From Reticulascus tulasneorum (Eukaryota; Ascomycota; Sordariomycetes; Glomerellales; Reticulascaceae), in assembly GCA_001557505.1 (NCBI GenBank), contig LSAX01000002.1:4216001-4280000 (forward strand): a stretch of DNA of 64,000 nt, in the 5' to 3' direction. The notes beneath the pieces are model-generated. The model had not been told where the DNA came from and made no database searches. It saw only the letters and a list, made by a program, of their open reading frames with translations. Shown piece by piece: positions 47,714 through 59,500 of the stretch; positions within the stretch are counted from its first letter, which is position 1; each line of letters opens with the position of its first letter. A program made the position numbers and the translations under genes.

Positions 47714-48891
47714 TTTCTCTGATGATTAATAGCTTTGGCTTGTGTCTCTGATTGGGGTTAATCGCGCAACCTCGATGTTGGATAAATCAGGAAGTCGGTA
47801 CCTATTTTGTACGAGAGGTAGGGCTTGAATTCATCAAGAGAGTCTCGGAAGTTGAATGCAAAGGTCTAGTGGTTGGTTTGGGCAGAGATTGCAGTTAATC
47901 CCGATTCACCCAGGAACGCCTTCCAGATTATTGTTCCTTACAACCGCAGCAACGAGCACTGCAGTTAGTGAGAGGAAGGAGATACGACTCGGGTTTTATC
48001 CAACCATATCATTCTCTACTTTTGCATTCTAGATAGAAGATTCTACAAGTAGCAATACCAGGCAGAACAGGGCGCGATGTGGTGCAGATGCACTGACAAT
48101 CGAGCTCTCGATCACGAGCATCAGTCTTGCGGCGTGCAATGTCTCCAACTGACAAAAGCTAGTCTAGAGAAATACTAATGAATGACAAGTGAATCTCAGC
48201 GTTGGATGTAAGCTGTTTGTGACAACTGCTATCTAACGATCTGTTCTCGTTTTAGTAGATAGCTATTGACATTGCAAAACAGAGCTAATATCGGGAACCA
48301 GGGTGGTTTTATGATGTGACTGGGGACAACACAAAGTGACTAGCCGTTCAGAATTCTTTAGAGACACGAAACATCATCAATTTTCTTCAAGCTGTCTTTG
48401 TGTTTCCTTATATCCCACAGAACATGGTTTCTTGGTGCGGTAACCACCTCAATTTGTAGAGAATTATAGGGACAGTTGTGCTGGGAAGTCGTTTGGATAC
48501 ACTGGAACTTCATATATACAAAGGCCTGGTAGATGACCTCGTTATTCTTAGTTCGTTCTACAACCTTCCTAACTAGTGTCTAGTCAAGCTTTGTGGCGGC
48601 CAATGGTGCACCGTAGTGTCTCTCATTCTCATCACCTGCAGTTGATGTTGACTGAATATCATGTCTACGAAGCTTTTTAGAGCCGCAAGCACGCCCAGAT
48701 TTCCGATGCTAAGAGTACTGAAAACTCAATGGCAAAATATGGAACGGGAATCCTACCATGGTACATCGCGGCAGTTATGCCACTAGCTGAAATCCATCAC
48801 GAACCGCAGGTGAGCTATTATTTGTTTCGTTTCTCGGTATCATTGTTGAGCAGTCTCCCTAGCCATATGTGTGCTACCCGTGCCTGTAATT
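47714..48891. other. Intergenic, no gene seen
   Basis: Upstream region of the zinc-finger gene and 3' flank of the next gene. A 41-codon frame at 48661 (MSTKLFRAASTP) is too short to support. Confidence 0.35.
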
Positions 48892-50345
48892 TTAAGCATG
48901 TCGCTTCCCAGCTGCATCCTCTGCCCAGATCTTCCTCTCCCGCTTCAACTCCCTGTCAACATACCAGAAAGTAGCCACCGTCCACACCCCAGCCCAGACA
49001 AAAGGGACAGACCAGCCGATGGTGTACGCAACATCGGCGTGGACGGTAAATATCACAATAGTGCATGCAACGGCCATTGCCTCCGCTCCAACTGCCCAGA
49101 AAATCCCCAGTCGTCGAAGCATGGCCCTGAAAATGTGGCTCGCCTCGTACCGTCGGTCAAGAGCCTCCCGGAAATCCGTGCCGCCTCCCCCATCGGTGGC
49201 ACAGATATCTTCGACGAGGCTGTAAATGCCGGGCCGTAGCTGTGCTCCTTTGGGAATTGAAGACATTCGGCATGGGGCGGGGACTTGGAAGTATCGAAGG
49301 GTATCGACGAGGATGAGTTCAGTGCCGAAGACGTACAGCATTGTCGCCAGGGGCATGGAAAGCAGTCGTATATATGGTTCGTCTGGGACGCTGCCACTGT
49401 AAAAGCTGTTAGTTACAGCACTGTCAAGTCAGGAGAGGAGTAAAGCACGTACACGATAAGCTCAATCATAACGATGATCCACGCCAGCGAGAAGTTCCAG
49501 TGGAACCAGTCCAGGTACCACCGATGCGCACCGATCACACGACACGTGCTTGATTTCTTCCATAAGCTCCAGAAACGCAAAAAGTATTCCAGGATACTCG
49601 CACCGCCAATGGCTGCTGTGACAATGGAGAAAACGGTATTGGCTGATAGCTTCTCGTTCTTCTGAGTCGGGGTATTGGTTCCAGGACCCACGCCATACCA
49701 GAGCCCGAAATATAACGCGATGGGCATCACGGTGGAGTCAAAGACGATGACGGTCCACCAGCATAGGATGGAAAGTTTTCGTGTACGTAGTGTGTAGTTC
49801 AACGGCGGTGGTTCGGGCATGAATACCGGCTCTCTGGGGCTGAGAGGCACCTCGTTCAAAGTTCTTTGTTCGTCGGTCAGCTCTTGCGCCTCGGGTAGTT
49901 GTGTGTTTATTTCTCGGATGGCTGGTGGTGGTGATATGCCCGAGGTACTTCGTCCAGAATGGAATGAATCCCCAGTCGTGGCATGGCGTGGTCGTGCGAA
50001 AGGGCCATCAAATCGTCTATCGAATTCCTCGCTAGGCCTCGCTCCTCGTGTACTAGGCAACTGCATGCTCTTTCTGCCCTGGGCCGGGGAGCTGGGCGAC
50101 GAAGGCGGCATGCCGGACCGAGGCCCTTGACCTGACTTATCGACAGTCTCCGGCATACTTTGAGATCTACTCGACTCAAAGTTCTCCCTCTGATTCAACA
50201 CACTCGCCGTGGCCTGGCTATCGCGTCCGTGCTGCAAGCTTGGATCGCTGCTAACATGCATGCTGGTCATTTCTCGTGAGGAATTCAACTGGCCAACCTC
50301 GCTCCCTCTCATCTGCTCCGAATGTGCGGCCTTATCTGATGCCAT
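48892..50345 (-). CDS. Conserved fungal multi-pass membrane protein, unknown function
   Basis: Two exons: 50345-49453 and 49396-48892 (56-bp intron with GTACGT donor, phase 2), giving 465 residues. The frame stays open to 50462, but the ATG at 50345 is the best start. Residues 1-180 are Ser/Pro-rich and disordered. The rest has about six helices. Conserved elements are S-I-L-C-W-W-T-V, A-L-Y-F-G-L-W-Y-G, E-Y-F-L-R-F, then C-R-V-I-G-A-H-R-W-Y-L-D-W-F-H-W-N-F, and after the intron R-I/M-S-S-I-P-K-G-A-Q-L-R-P and F-R-E-A-L-D-R-R-Y-E-A-S. I know this as a widely conserved, uncharacterised ascomycete family. No enzymatic motif is visible. Confidence 0.8.
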
Positions 50346-51232
50346 GTTGAGTTGATAAAACCATCCGCGTCGTACTTTGGCGATTGAAGTTTGGCTCAAG
50401 AAAGCCTTCTGTGCGTGGTAGGTAGTGGTGAAGGGAAGACTAGTATCACCTTGAAGCGCCACGGACGATCATTCAATCTGGTTTCAACGTGGAGTCGGCA
50501 AGTAAGTCAAGCAGAAGCGGCTGCATTCATGTTGTTAAACCAATTGGCAAACGAGCCGAGCCTCCATGCTCGGCACATGTCATCCATAATGTCATGATCT
50601 TCGTGGGGGGCTTACGGATGATGTCATAAGTCCGACGTCACCCAAGGCTCACTTTAACCACAAATAGCAACCCAAAAAAGTAAACTCACGAAATCTGGCG
50701 GAACCCCACCGCAGATCACATCCTCACCGAGAACTCTGCTCACACAGACGGCATTAACGATGCATCCTGCCTCCTTCTTGGAGATCTCTGTGTGTACCAA
50801 ACCCAGCGGGTCGTAAAATACAGTGTCGCTCCCGCTGGATATTCATGTAGCTATTCATAGAAATCTACATTGAATTAATGCATAATTAAATATTAGGGCA
50901 CTCGTATAAGCGCTTCAGTTATCTTACACGTATCTTCCGAATGAAGGTCGCTGTGTAACCATCTCAAAGGCTGTCATCTTTTTCTGTCACCAGTTAAGCG
51001 GTACAATTCTGTGCGGTTCACATGCAAGCTAACATTTACCGAAGACACAGAAATCTAGCTCAAGACGACTGTATCAATGCCAGTTGTCATGATAGCCTCG
51101 TCGGGCAACCCCTAACTCCCTTGTGTCACGCCAGGATTTGTGTTGTTACAGAAGCCACTCAAGTTACTTCACCACGTAAACCTGTCAATTCTTGTCGAAG
51201 CAAGACATTATGCCCAAGTCGTTCCTTCATAA
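50346..51232. other. Intergenic, no gene seen
   Basis: Upstream flank of the membrane-protein gene and 3' flank of the esterase-type gene. AT-rich around 50870-50900. Confidence 0.35.
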
Positions 51233-52435
51233 TTATTCTTGGTCAAAAATAGTCTTCAATCTCTCGCAGCATCCTCGATAAAGCTCCTCAGATCGGACAG
51301 GCGGTTTCAGGGGATTGGGGCCTTTGTCCCATCCGTGAGGCACTCCGGATATCATGGTGTAGTCAACCTTTTTATTGATCGGTGGCTTTCCAAGCCTTTT
51401 GGCTAGGTCCTCTCCCTCGCGTAGGAGCATGTCCCATTCGCAAGTGTAAAACAAAACATGCTCAGGAATGCCCTTGGCCAAGAGATCGTCAGAAGCCTTC
51501 GATGGCGAGAGATATGGATCTGCCAGGTCCAGCTCCGGTGGGAAAAGGTAGGATGCATCGAAGAGGTCTGTGAGTGCCGGTGGGATAGTTTGATCTGGTC
51601 GCACTGATGTGGCCCGACGCTCTTTGCGTGTCAGTGTGTAATCCGTTATTGGATACCATGTTGCGATGGCAATAATTTTGTGTGCTGGCACGGGAGAATT
51701 TGGTGATGAGCCGGGCTTGGTTATCTTCGACAAGCGGAGAGGTGCAGTGATGGCGATATTGCCACCAGCGGAGAATCCGGATGTCGCGATCTTTGAAGGA
51801 TTAATACGCAGCTCAGCAGCGTGTTGAATAATGTAAAGTAAAGCATCGGCGCCGTCATCCACTGCAGTCGGGAAGGGGCACTCCGGTGCCAGTCGATAGT
51901 CCACAGAGACGAAGACGGCGTTGCACTTTTCTATAACAAACCTGGCGAACCTTGCGTCGTCGGTGCCTTCGCCCAAAGTGAATCCGCCGCCATGGTAGTT
52001 GATGACAACAGGATATGTCGTCCCTGCGCTTTTCGTTTTCTGGAAGTCCTTGGGGAGGTAGAACTGCAATGCGAACTTTCCCTTCTTATTCGCCAAAGTC
52101 GACGAAATGGTTTTGGAGTAGTTGGGGTTTGGAGGACGTGGAGATGCCATGTAGTGCAACGACATGCCGATGTACTGCAGTGATCTCCACCATCCCGCTG
52201 ACATCCGGAGGGAGAACCGGGAGGGTGGAGGGCCGGTCTTGTCAGCAGCCTTTTCGGGCTTCTTGCCTGGGGGCAGAAGAGCTTCGGGCCCATCGTCCTG
52301 TCGAGGGGCCCCCGCCACTGCTGCAGGTAGAGGAATTCCTTCAAACGACTGCATTCTGAATTGGTGTACCAGCTGTGGGGAGTTCGTTCGGTGTTTGGAT
52401 TTTTTCAATCGTGTGTCCTTGAAGGATCGTAACAA
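51233..52435 (-). CDS. Alpha/beta-hydrolase (HSL/fold-3 type), candidate sterol-ester hydrolase ErdH
   Basis: Single exon of 400 residues from 52435. A start at 52354 (MQSFEGI, 373 residues) is equally likely. The oxyanion-hole motif H-G-G-G-F (148-152) and the nucleophile motif G-F-S-A-G-G (Ser222) are present, with Asp335 (C-E-W-D) and His367 (V-P-H-G-W) completing the triad. D-Y-R-L-A-P-E is typical of the hormone-sensitive-lipase/Abhydrolase_3 group. A hydrophobic patch near 85-97 (I-G-M-S-L-H-Y-M) could contact membrane. It lies divergently beside the AspRS-DUF2156 fusion gene. As I recall, the ergosteryl-aspartate hydrolase ErdH is an alpha/beta-hydrolase encoded close to erdS in many fungi. 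The fold is certain; the specific role is inferred from this neighbourhood. Confidence 0.75.
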   Translation of the reverse strand: MLRSFKDTRLKKSKHRTNSPQLVHQFRMQSFEGIPLPAAVAGAPRQDDGPEALLPPGKKPEKAADKTGPPPSRFSLRMSAGWWRSLQYIGMSLHYMASPRPPNPNYSKTISSTLANKKGKFALQFYLPKDFQKTKSAGTTYPVVINYHGGGFTLGEGTDDARFARFVIEKCNAVFVSVDYRLAPECPFPTAVDDGADALLYIIQHAAELRINPSKIATSGFSAGGNIAITAPLRLSKITKPGSSPNSPVPAHKIIAIATWYPITDYTLTRKERRATSVRPDQTIPPALTDLFDASYLFPPELDLADPYLSPSKASDDLLAKGIPEHVLFYTCEWDMLLREGEDLAKRLGKPPINKKVDYTMISGVPHGWDKGPNPLKPPVRSEELYRGCCERLKTIFDQE

Positions 52436-53448
52436 ATGTCTGCACTGACAGATGGGAATAGAATCCTATGGAACCAGCTTTGATCACAAAAGCATGAGAA
52501 AAACACTAAGAGTCAGAATTTGTTGGAGCATCAACTCCGGCCTGCGTGTGATTATTCGTTACTGCTAATGTTTTCGATATAATGGCTGATGTAACGAAAG
52601 TGCATCACTCTTGACGTCATAACACCACAAGCTGAGGATTCTCCCCTGCCAGGTGGCACCAGTCCTGGCGTAAGTGTGGCGTCACAGTGGGTCTTGAATG
52701 CTCCATTACTCCCTGAACGACTAACGTCATGTTTTCCGTTTATGGGTAAGTATCCCTTCAAATGTGATTGCGGTCCCCCAATCATGGCATTCTCTGCCAA
52801 GTCAGCTGGGTGTTGGATGCCGATCATCGCGGCCTGGAGTCGTCGGTTTCAGCCATTAGCTAGACATATTGACGATGTTGGTGCCGGAGATCCTACTCCG
52901 GGTCATCAAAAACACCTTGCAAGTTGGCGTGTTAATCGCCTTGCTCCATGCCGGGACCGGGCAGGGACTTTGATGTTGCCCTTGCGTCAATCGATATCTG
53001 GCACTACAATCGCTGAAAATTTGGAGATAGGCACGCATGATCCGGAAGCCCTTGCACTCAAAGGACGCGTCGACGTCGGGAGTGTACTAAGAGTTCCCTC
53101 CCGTCCCTGGCCTACAGCTGCCAAGGCAGCCTATTTTCGGAGGTTCGGGTTTTGTCACGAAGATGTAAAATCCATGTCATGAGTCCCCGTAGCCACCGAT
53201 GCCGCCTCACCTTAAGTGCTTAGTGATTTCATTCCAAGCGCCACTCTGAATCCGAGTCCTCCGACTCGTACTTCTTTAACCACACACACCTGCCGGACTT
53301 TTGATTATTAGATCTGTCTCTCGGCATTTCAGATCTGCACTTCTAGCCATCTTCCCAAGACGGACTAGAAGTAAATCTTCACGTTGTCTCTGCCTGCCAA
53401 GCTTCCTGGTCGGTAACTGCAGACACCAGTCTGCCAAAAACCGTCACC
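52436..53448. promoter_or_regulatory. Divergent promoter of hydrolase and AspRS-DUF2156 genes
   Basis: About 1 kb between the two starts. A 168-codon frame inside it (52676-53182 plus) has no recognisable content. This is a possible shared bidirectional control region. Confidence 0.4.
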
Positions 53449-56184
53449 ATGTCTCCAGGGCTGCTCAGGCAGCCGCTTCTGAAGCTCAACCGCCTTGTCG
53501 GCCACTCCAGCGCAAAGAACCATATGACCAAGCCCAAGATTGGGAACACAAACGGCCTCGACGATGATCGAACCAAGAAGCAATTAGAGAAGCTTTACGA
53601 TGAGACGATTGCAGAACAGGAGCGACAAAATGCGCAAACGGCGCTGCAAAACGAGAGGAAAGAGAAGGAGGAGCACGCCAAGGCAAGCGATGCACCCGAA
53701 ATCGCTACGCGATATGGGCCAAGGCCAAACGAGGAGCTGCCCTCTTCATATTTATTAGAACATTTGTCATCGGATATGGTCGGACAGAGCATCGGTTTTA
53801 CTGCCCGAATCCACCACATCCGACCTATGAGTGCCAAACTGGCTTTCATCCTTCTTCGGCAACAGGTCGACACTCTTCAGGGCGTTCTACAGACCAAGGA
53901 AGGTGTGGTATCAGAGAACTTTGTCCGTTGGGCAACACATTTGAACACCGAGTGCTTTGTCTTCGTACAAGGCAGGGTCCAGGCACCACCAGAACCAGTG
54001 GAAGGATGCTCATTCCACAACCTGGAATTAGTCATTGAGAGCATGCATCTTCTCACCCCAGTCGAAGTGCCGCTCCAAATCGATGTTTACAACATGAACC
54101 GGGCGGAAGAGAACAGCGAAAGTCACGAGATGCAACTTCTCGCCTCAAACAGAGTTCGTGTTGGGAATCGAATCATCTTCCTTCGCACACCGACAATGCA
54201 GAGCGTGTTCCGCATCAACTCAGGTATATGCAGCATCTTTCGTTCCACATTGGAAGGGCAGGGCTTCATCGAGATACACACTCCAAAGCTTCAACCTGCT
54301 GCGACCGAATCCGGCGCCGAAGTTTTCCAAGTGAAATATTTTGGTCGAAAGGTGTATCTCGCCCAAAGCCCGCAGCTGGCGAAGCAAATGAGCATTTCCG
54401 CGGACTTCGGTCGCGTGTTTGAGGTTGGCCCTGTGTTTAGAGCCGAGGATAGCAATACACACCGGCATCTTACCGAGTACACGGGCTTAGACTTGGAGAT
54501 GCAGATTGATACTGACTACCACGAGGCGTTGGACGTGATTGACAATCTGCTCAAAAGCATCTTCAAAGGGATATACAGTCGGTATCGAAAAGAGTTGGAC
54601 ATTGTTAAGACGCGATTCCCCCATGAGGATCTCGTGTGGCTGGAAGAAACGCCTCGATTGACATTCAAGCAAGGTATCGAGCTGCTCAATTCGTCAGGCT
54701 GGACCGACGATGACGGCAATCAGGCTTCGGAGCACAAGGATCTCAGCACAAGAGCGGAGGTCCGTCTTGGTCAGCTGGTGAAAGAGAAATATAAGACCGA
54801 CTACTATATTCTGGACAAATTCCCTGCCTCCGCCCGGCCCTTCTATACCCAGCTCGACAAGGACGACGACAAGGTGACGAATTCCTTTGACATCTTTCTT
54901 CGCGGAGAGGAGATTACAACAGGTGGACAAAGAATCAACAGCTACCAACGTTTGGTTGAACGGATGAGGAAGGTCGGCATTGATCCAGACGACATGGAAG
55001 AATACATGCAAGGTTTCGAATGGGGAGCGCCGCCACATGCAGGATGCGGCATTGGATTGGAGCGTGTCCTATTTCTCCTCTTGAATCTCGGCGATATCCG
55101 CAACGCGTCGCTCTACCCACGCGATCCAAAGTCACTGCCACAAAGAAGCCAGAACAAGGAATACACATTACCTCATCCTGAGGCCAACACCATTATTTAC
55201 GGAGCTCGGCACACGGATGTGAATATGGAGCTTCCATCCCTTGAGAAGCTCATTGCAAATTATGGTGACGCTACCAATACCTCCTGGTTGGATGACCGAT
55301 ATAAAGTGTGGAGGGACAAGGAGACTGGCGCGGCTGTGGGCTATGCAGAGGATAATGGCTACGCCCTAATCATGGGTAACCCTCTCTGCGATTCGAGGCA
55401 ATATGCCATGGTCATCAAGGCCTTCTTAATGGACCTACGCAAAGAACTAGATCTCCGACCACTCTGGCTACTTGTATCTGCCGAAGTAGAAGAGATCCTC
55501 GGATCCAAGTTGGAGTGGCGCACATTGACCTGCGTTGCTGAGGAGCGCGTCGAGGTTGATAATGTCATAAGACTGACGAAGAAGGAGAGACAAGCAGAGA
55601 AAGCAGGCGTCAAGATCTTCGAGCTGGGCCCGGAAGATCACATCTCAGACGAGTTTCGGAAGCGATGTGACGAGCGCATTGAAGATTGGAAGGCGAACCG
55701 CCACGGCAAGCAAGTTCATCTTACCGAGGTTCGCCCCTGGGTAGACATGGAGCACCGCCGCTATCTTTGGGCCGAAGACAAGGACGGCAAGATCGTGGGA
55801 CTCGTCATTCTTCACCAACTGGCTCCCTGGCACGGCTTCCAGATCAAATTCGGGCTGGACTTCCCTGGTGCACCAAGCGGGAGTATCGAGGCGCTGATTT
55901 CGCGTTCCATCCAGAGCCTAGCGAAGTTGGGTGTCAAGAATGTCACGTTCGGGGTTGGTGCCACAGGAACCCTGGACATTGGGAGCAACCTCCACGGCGT
56001 CAGGGCGAAGCTGCTGTCGCACACGTACAAGACGGTCGCGCAGCAGTTGAAGCTGGTGCAGAAGAGCGAGTTCCGGGAGAAGTTCGGCACGAAGGAGGAT
56101 CCGGTCTATATCTGCTACCCATTCATGGGCTTGGGCGTGTCTGGAGCGAGGACCTTGATCAAGTTCTTCGAGGATGAGATGTAA
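53449..56184 (+). CDS. erdS: AspRS-DUF2156 fusion: ergosteryl-aspartate synthase (ErdS type)
   Basis: Intronless, 911 residues. Residues about 30-80 are charged and helical. Then come the OB-fold anticodon-binding domain (about 110-215) and a class II aspartyl-tRNA synthetase core. The core has motif 1 around G-F-I-E-I-H-T-P, motif 2 at F330-R-A-E-D with H-L-T-E-Y-T, and motif 3 at G532-C-G-I-G-L-E-R539. From about 575 the sequence leaves the AspRS family and matches the GNAT-like DUF2156 aminoacyl-transferase domain: Y-A-E-D-N-G-Y-A-L-I-M-G-N-P, W-L-L-V-S-A-E-V, F-Q-I-K-F-G-L-D-F-P-G and Y-P-F-M-G-L-G-V-S-G. This fusion is the published architecture of fungal ErdS. That enzyme charges tRNA-Asp and transfers aspartate to the 3-beta-hydroxyl of ergosterol. 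The next gene upstream, divergent, is a candidate ErdH. Confidence 0.93.
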   Translation: MSPGLLRQPLLKLNRLVGHSSAKNHMTKPKIGNTNGLDDDRTKKQLEKLYDETIAEQERQNAQTALQNERKEKEEHAKASDAPEIATRYGPRPNEELPSSYLLEHLSSDMVGQSIGFTARIHHIRPMSAKLAFILLRQQVDTLQGVLQTKEGVVSENFVRWATHLNTECFVFVQGRVQAPPEPVEGCSFHNLELVIESMHLLTPVEVPLQIDVYNMNRAEENSESHEMQLLASNRVRVGNRIIFLRTPTMQSVFRINSGICSIFRSTLEGQGFIEIHTPKLQPAATESGAEVFQVKYFGRKVYLAQSPQLAKQMSISADFGRVFEVGPVFRAEDSNTHRHLTEYTGLDLEMQIDTDYHEALDVIDNLLKSIFKGIYSRYRKELDIVKTRFPHEDLVWLEETPRLTFKQGIELLNSSGWTDDDGNQASEHKDLSTRAEVRLGQLVKEKYKTDYYILDKFPASARPFYTQLDKDDDKVTNSFDIFLRGEEITTGGQRINSYQRLVERMRKVGIDPDDMEEYMQGFEWGAPPHAGCGIGLERVLFLLLNLGDIRNASLYPRDPKSLPQRSQNKEYTLPHPEANTIIYGARHTDVNMELPSLEKLIANYGDATNTSWLDDRYKVWRDKETGAAVGYAEDNGYALIMGNPLCDSRQYAMVIKAFLMDLRKELDLRPLWLLVSAEVEEILGSKLEWRTLTCVAEERVEVDNVIRLTKKERQAEKAGVKIFELGPEDHISDEFRKRCDERIEDWKANRHGKQVHLTEVRPWVDMEHRRYLWAEDKDGKIVGLVILHQLAPWHGFQIKFGLDFPGAPSGSIEALISRSIQSLAKLGVKNVTFGVGATGTLDIGSNLHGVRAKLLSHTYKTVAQQLKLVQKSEFREKFGTKEDPVYICYPFMGLGVSGARTLIKFFEDEM

Positions 56185-56598
56185 TCGAATACGGGACCAT
56201 GAATTTGTTTTGCAAGCGGTACATATGGGCACGCATACCAGCGATGGTTCGGTTATTATGATTTGTTTTTTGATATCCCTTTGAAGTCTCCATCAAGGAG
56301 CATATTTGTGGCGCGGGAGTTTAGATAGTGTTCGAGTGACGCATGGCAACAGTCAAACTTCCGGGGCGTATTTAGTAGAGTACTTAATTTAAGTCATCAA
56401 ACCGAAAGCTATTACCACTCAGTATCAAGCTGTAATTATGAAGCATACAAACAAAAAGTCATAACCCGACCAATGAGAGGGATGTATTCGACCGAGCAAT
56501 ATCTGGACCTAAACTTCCCTTGGCCGATATACGAGAGAGTTCCTTTTAACCCACAGTTCTTCCAAATTCCAAATTTCTCACTATTGCCCAGCTGTCAT
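56185..56598. other. Convergent 3' intergenic region
   Basis: 3' flanks only; nothing else seen. Confidence 0.4.
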
Positions 56599-59500
56599 TT
56601 ATACTTGAACCCATTTCAACTCGTCCCAGCTGCTGTCTGGCTGGGTATCATCTTCCTTCTTTTCATTCCGAGTCACTGGCACTGACTTCGATTTATGCTT
56701 CAACAAGGTTATTGTAGTACTTGCCATGGTGTTGGGGGAACAGTCCGACCCTTTCTCGACATTTGCGATATTTGTTGATCGCTCTCCTGCCCCCCCGTCG
56801 GTTCCAGTTGCAGATGGCCCGGACAAAAGAGCAGCTTTAAGAGACTGTTGTCGTAAAATGTGCAGGCTACTCTCCCGGACAAGATCCCAGGTAGAACTTC
56901 GCCTGTATGGCATATCAAAACCGGGAATTGACTCAACATTGAGCTGCAGTGTAGCGAGGTTGTTCTCTCTCTCACTACCTTTGTCTGCGGTTGTGTTACC
57001 CTGTACGGCATCTGCATCTTGAGCAGGCAAACTTGCTACCGGTTGCAATGCCTCTGTCAAGAGCTGATCTGCTGCATCAAATATTGCAGCAGACTTGTTG
57101 TTTCGGGATCGATCCACTAAACTCCATGAAGCTCCGGCGGAAAGAAGATATCGTACCATTTCGCTGTGACCGCCAACAGCCGCAGCTTGCAGAGCGGTCT
57201 TATACCGTCCCCCAACACAGTTTACCTCTGCTCCCTTCTCGACGAGGAGCTTAACAAGTGTTAAATTTCCGTTGATGCAAGCTGCCTGGAGAGGTGTCCA
57301 AAGCATGCCTCCAGGTGCATTGACATCCATGCCGTATCGTAACAAGAGCAGTGTAATTCCCAAAGACGCCCTTGTGCAGGCAGTTTGCAGCAATAGCTTC
57401 GAGCCAAGCTTGTCCGCCTCGGCCCCTTTCCGAAGAAGTAGCTCAACTGTGTGGGCATCACAATGTGCGACAGCAGCATGGAGGACGCTTCCGTACTTTC
57501 CACCTTTCGCGTTGACATCCGCCCCGCGCTTGAGAAGAAACCGAACCTTCACAGCAGAACCAGAGGCCGCAGCTGCCTGGAGGGAACTTCCATACTTGCC
57601 GCATGGATTGGCGTTAATGATTGCGCCGTTGCGGATCAACGCCCTCATGAAAGGAAGGTCCGTTGAATATGTGGCGTACTGCAACGGTGTCCCGAGGACT
57701 TCTGAGACTGCGTTGACATTCGCGCCGGCTTTAATCACATACTCTAGCGTCTTCAACTGACCCTTTCTGACGGCTGGAAATACTGCGTTAGCGTAGCGGC
57801 GGCTGCCGAGGTTGAGATCGGCTCCACGCTTCAGGAGCTCTTCGATTTGCTCCATGTTTCCTTGGGCCACTGCGACATTGATGGCGGTTCCGAAACGGCC
57901 GCCTACTCTATTGACTTCCGCCCCCCCTTTCAGAATATTTATGAACGAGTCATCTTCTCTCGTAGCAGCGGCGTGCTGGAGGGCGTTGCCGTAAAAGCCG
58001 TATTGCAAATTGACGTCAAAGTTGTGGCGAGTGATTAACTGTTCGATAAGTGTGTGACAAGCACCTCCTCTTTCGCCTTCCTGATTGCAGCCTAGTGCTG
58101 AGCCCATCACGCTGCCAGCCAAACCTCCGAGCAGAGAGTTGGAGGCGCCATGCTCGTACAGCTTCCAAATGACGGGATAGTAACCTCTTCTGTAAGCTCC
58201 CTGCAACGGTGTAAAGTAGTACCCACCAGTAATATTTGGATCGGCTCCGTGGTCTAAGAGCAGCTGGACCATCTCTGGGTCGCCAACGCATGCGACAGCT
58301 TGCAGTGCTGTTGCATACTTTCCGCCAATGCAATTGACGTCCGCCCCGAGCTTGATGAGAAGTTCTGGGACGCCACTTTTGACTTCTAGAATCTGTGAGG
58401 CCACATGCAGTGGGTAGGCGAAGTCGTTATCCATTTTTGCCTTCACATCAGCCCCGTGCTGGACAAGTAGTGTTATGATTTCAGGGCTGCGTTCGAGCTT
58501 GACCGCGCAAGCTGCCATAAGAGCACTTCGATAGTATCCGACATTTAACTCGTTGGCATCAGCGCCAGCATCAAGAAGTACCTGCATAATATCAAGATGG
58601 CCTCGGCAGCTTGCAGCTTGAAGAGCGGTCCCAAAATATCCACTTCTCTCATTGACGTCGCTCTTGAGTTCGATCAGGTACTTGACTATATCAACATGCC
58701 CTCTGTATGCTGCTACTTGTAAGGCAGCCCCAAACGGCACATTCTCTTGCATTGGAATAGAAAGAGAAGCTCCCATAGATAATAATTTCCGGACAGTGCT
58801 TTCGTATCCATGCCAACAAGCAGCTTGGAGGGCGGTGACAGGCCCGTCTTCTAAGCCGCTATCGATGCTGGACCTCAGGTCTCGAGGCTCGATGACCAAA
58901 TTCACGTCGCCGCCGTGTTCGAGCAAAATATCAAGTATTTCTGCATCCGGTTGCGTCGCCGCCATTTGAATACTTGTGTAGACGGATCCATGTTGCAGAT
59001 TAACATTGGCTGAGCGGGCGAGAAGTAGCTTGGTACACTCAACATCTCCACGGTGCACTGCGTGAATGAGCGGGAATCCATGGCCGTGGCAGAGCTCCGT
59101 CACTGTCTGGTCCACCTTAGCACCGGCATCCAATAAGGTCTTGACGACTTCAAGGGAGCGGTGGTCGCTATCGATAGCAGCAATCAGGGCTGTGCCGTAC
59201 CAACCCTCGTTAACTGTATTGACATCGGCACCGAATTCGAGAAGCAACCTCACAAGATGGAGGCTTCCCTTTGATGCGGCAGCCTGTAAGGCGGTGCAAT
59301 AGTTATGAGTCTGGGATGGAACACTGTTATTTAGACCTGCCCCAGCTTTGACCAAGAGTCGAATTGTCTGCTCGTAACCTCCGAATACTGCTGCGACCAG
59401 GGCGCTTGTCATCTCCGACGTTGAGCCAGAAGGCACTCCGAGTTCAAATAGGGTGTTAATGACTTGGTCTTGGCCAAAGGATGCCGCACAAACCAACGCT

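Noticed and set aside
48661..48786. 41-codon frame starting MSTKLFRAASTP
   Set aside because: Resembles a targeting peptide by composition, but it is short, with no supported downstream exon.
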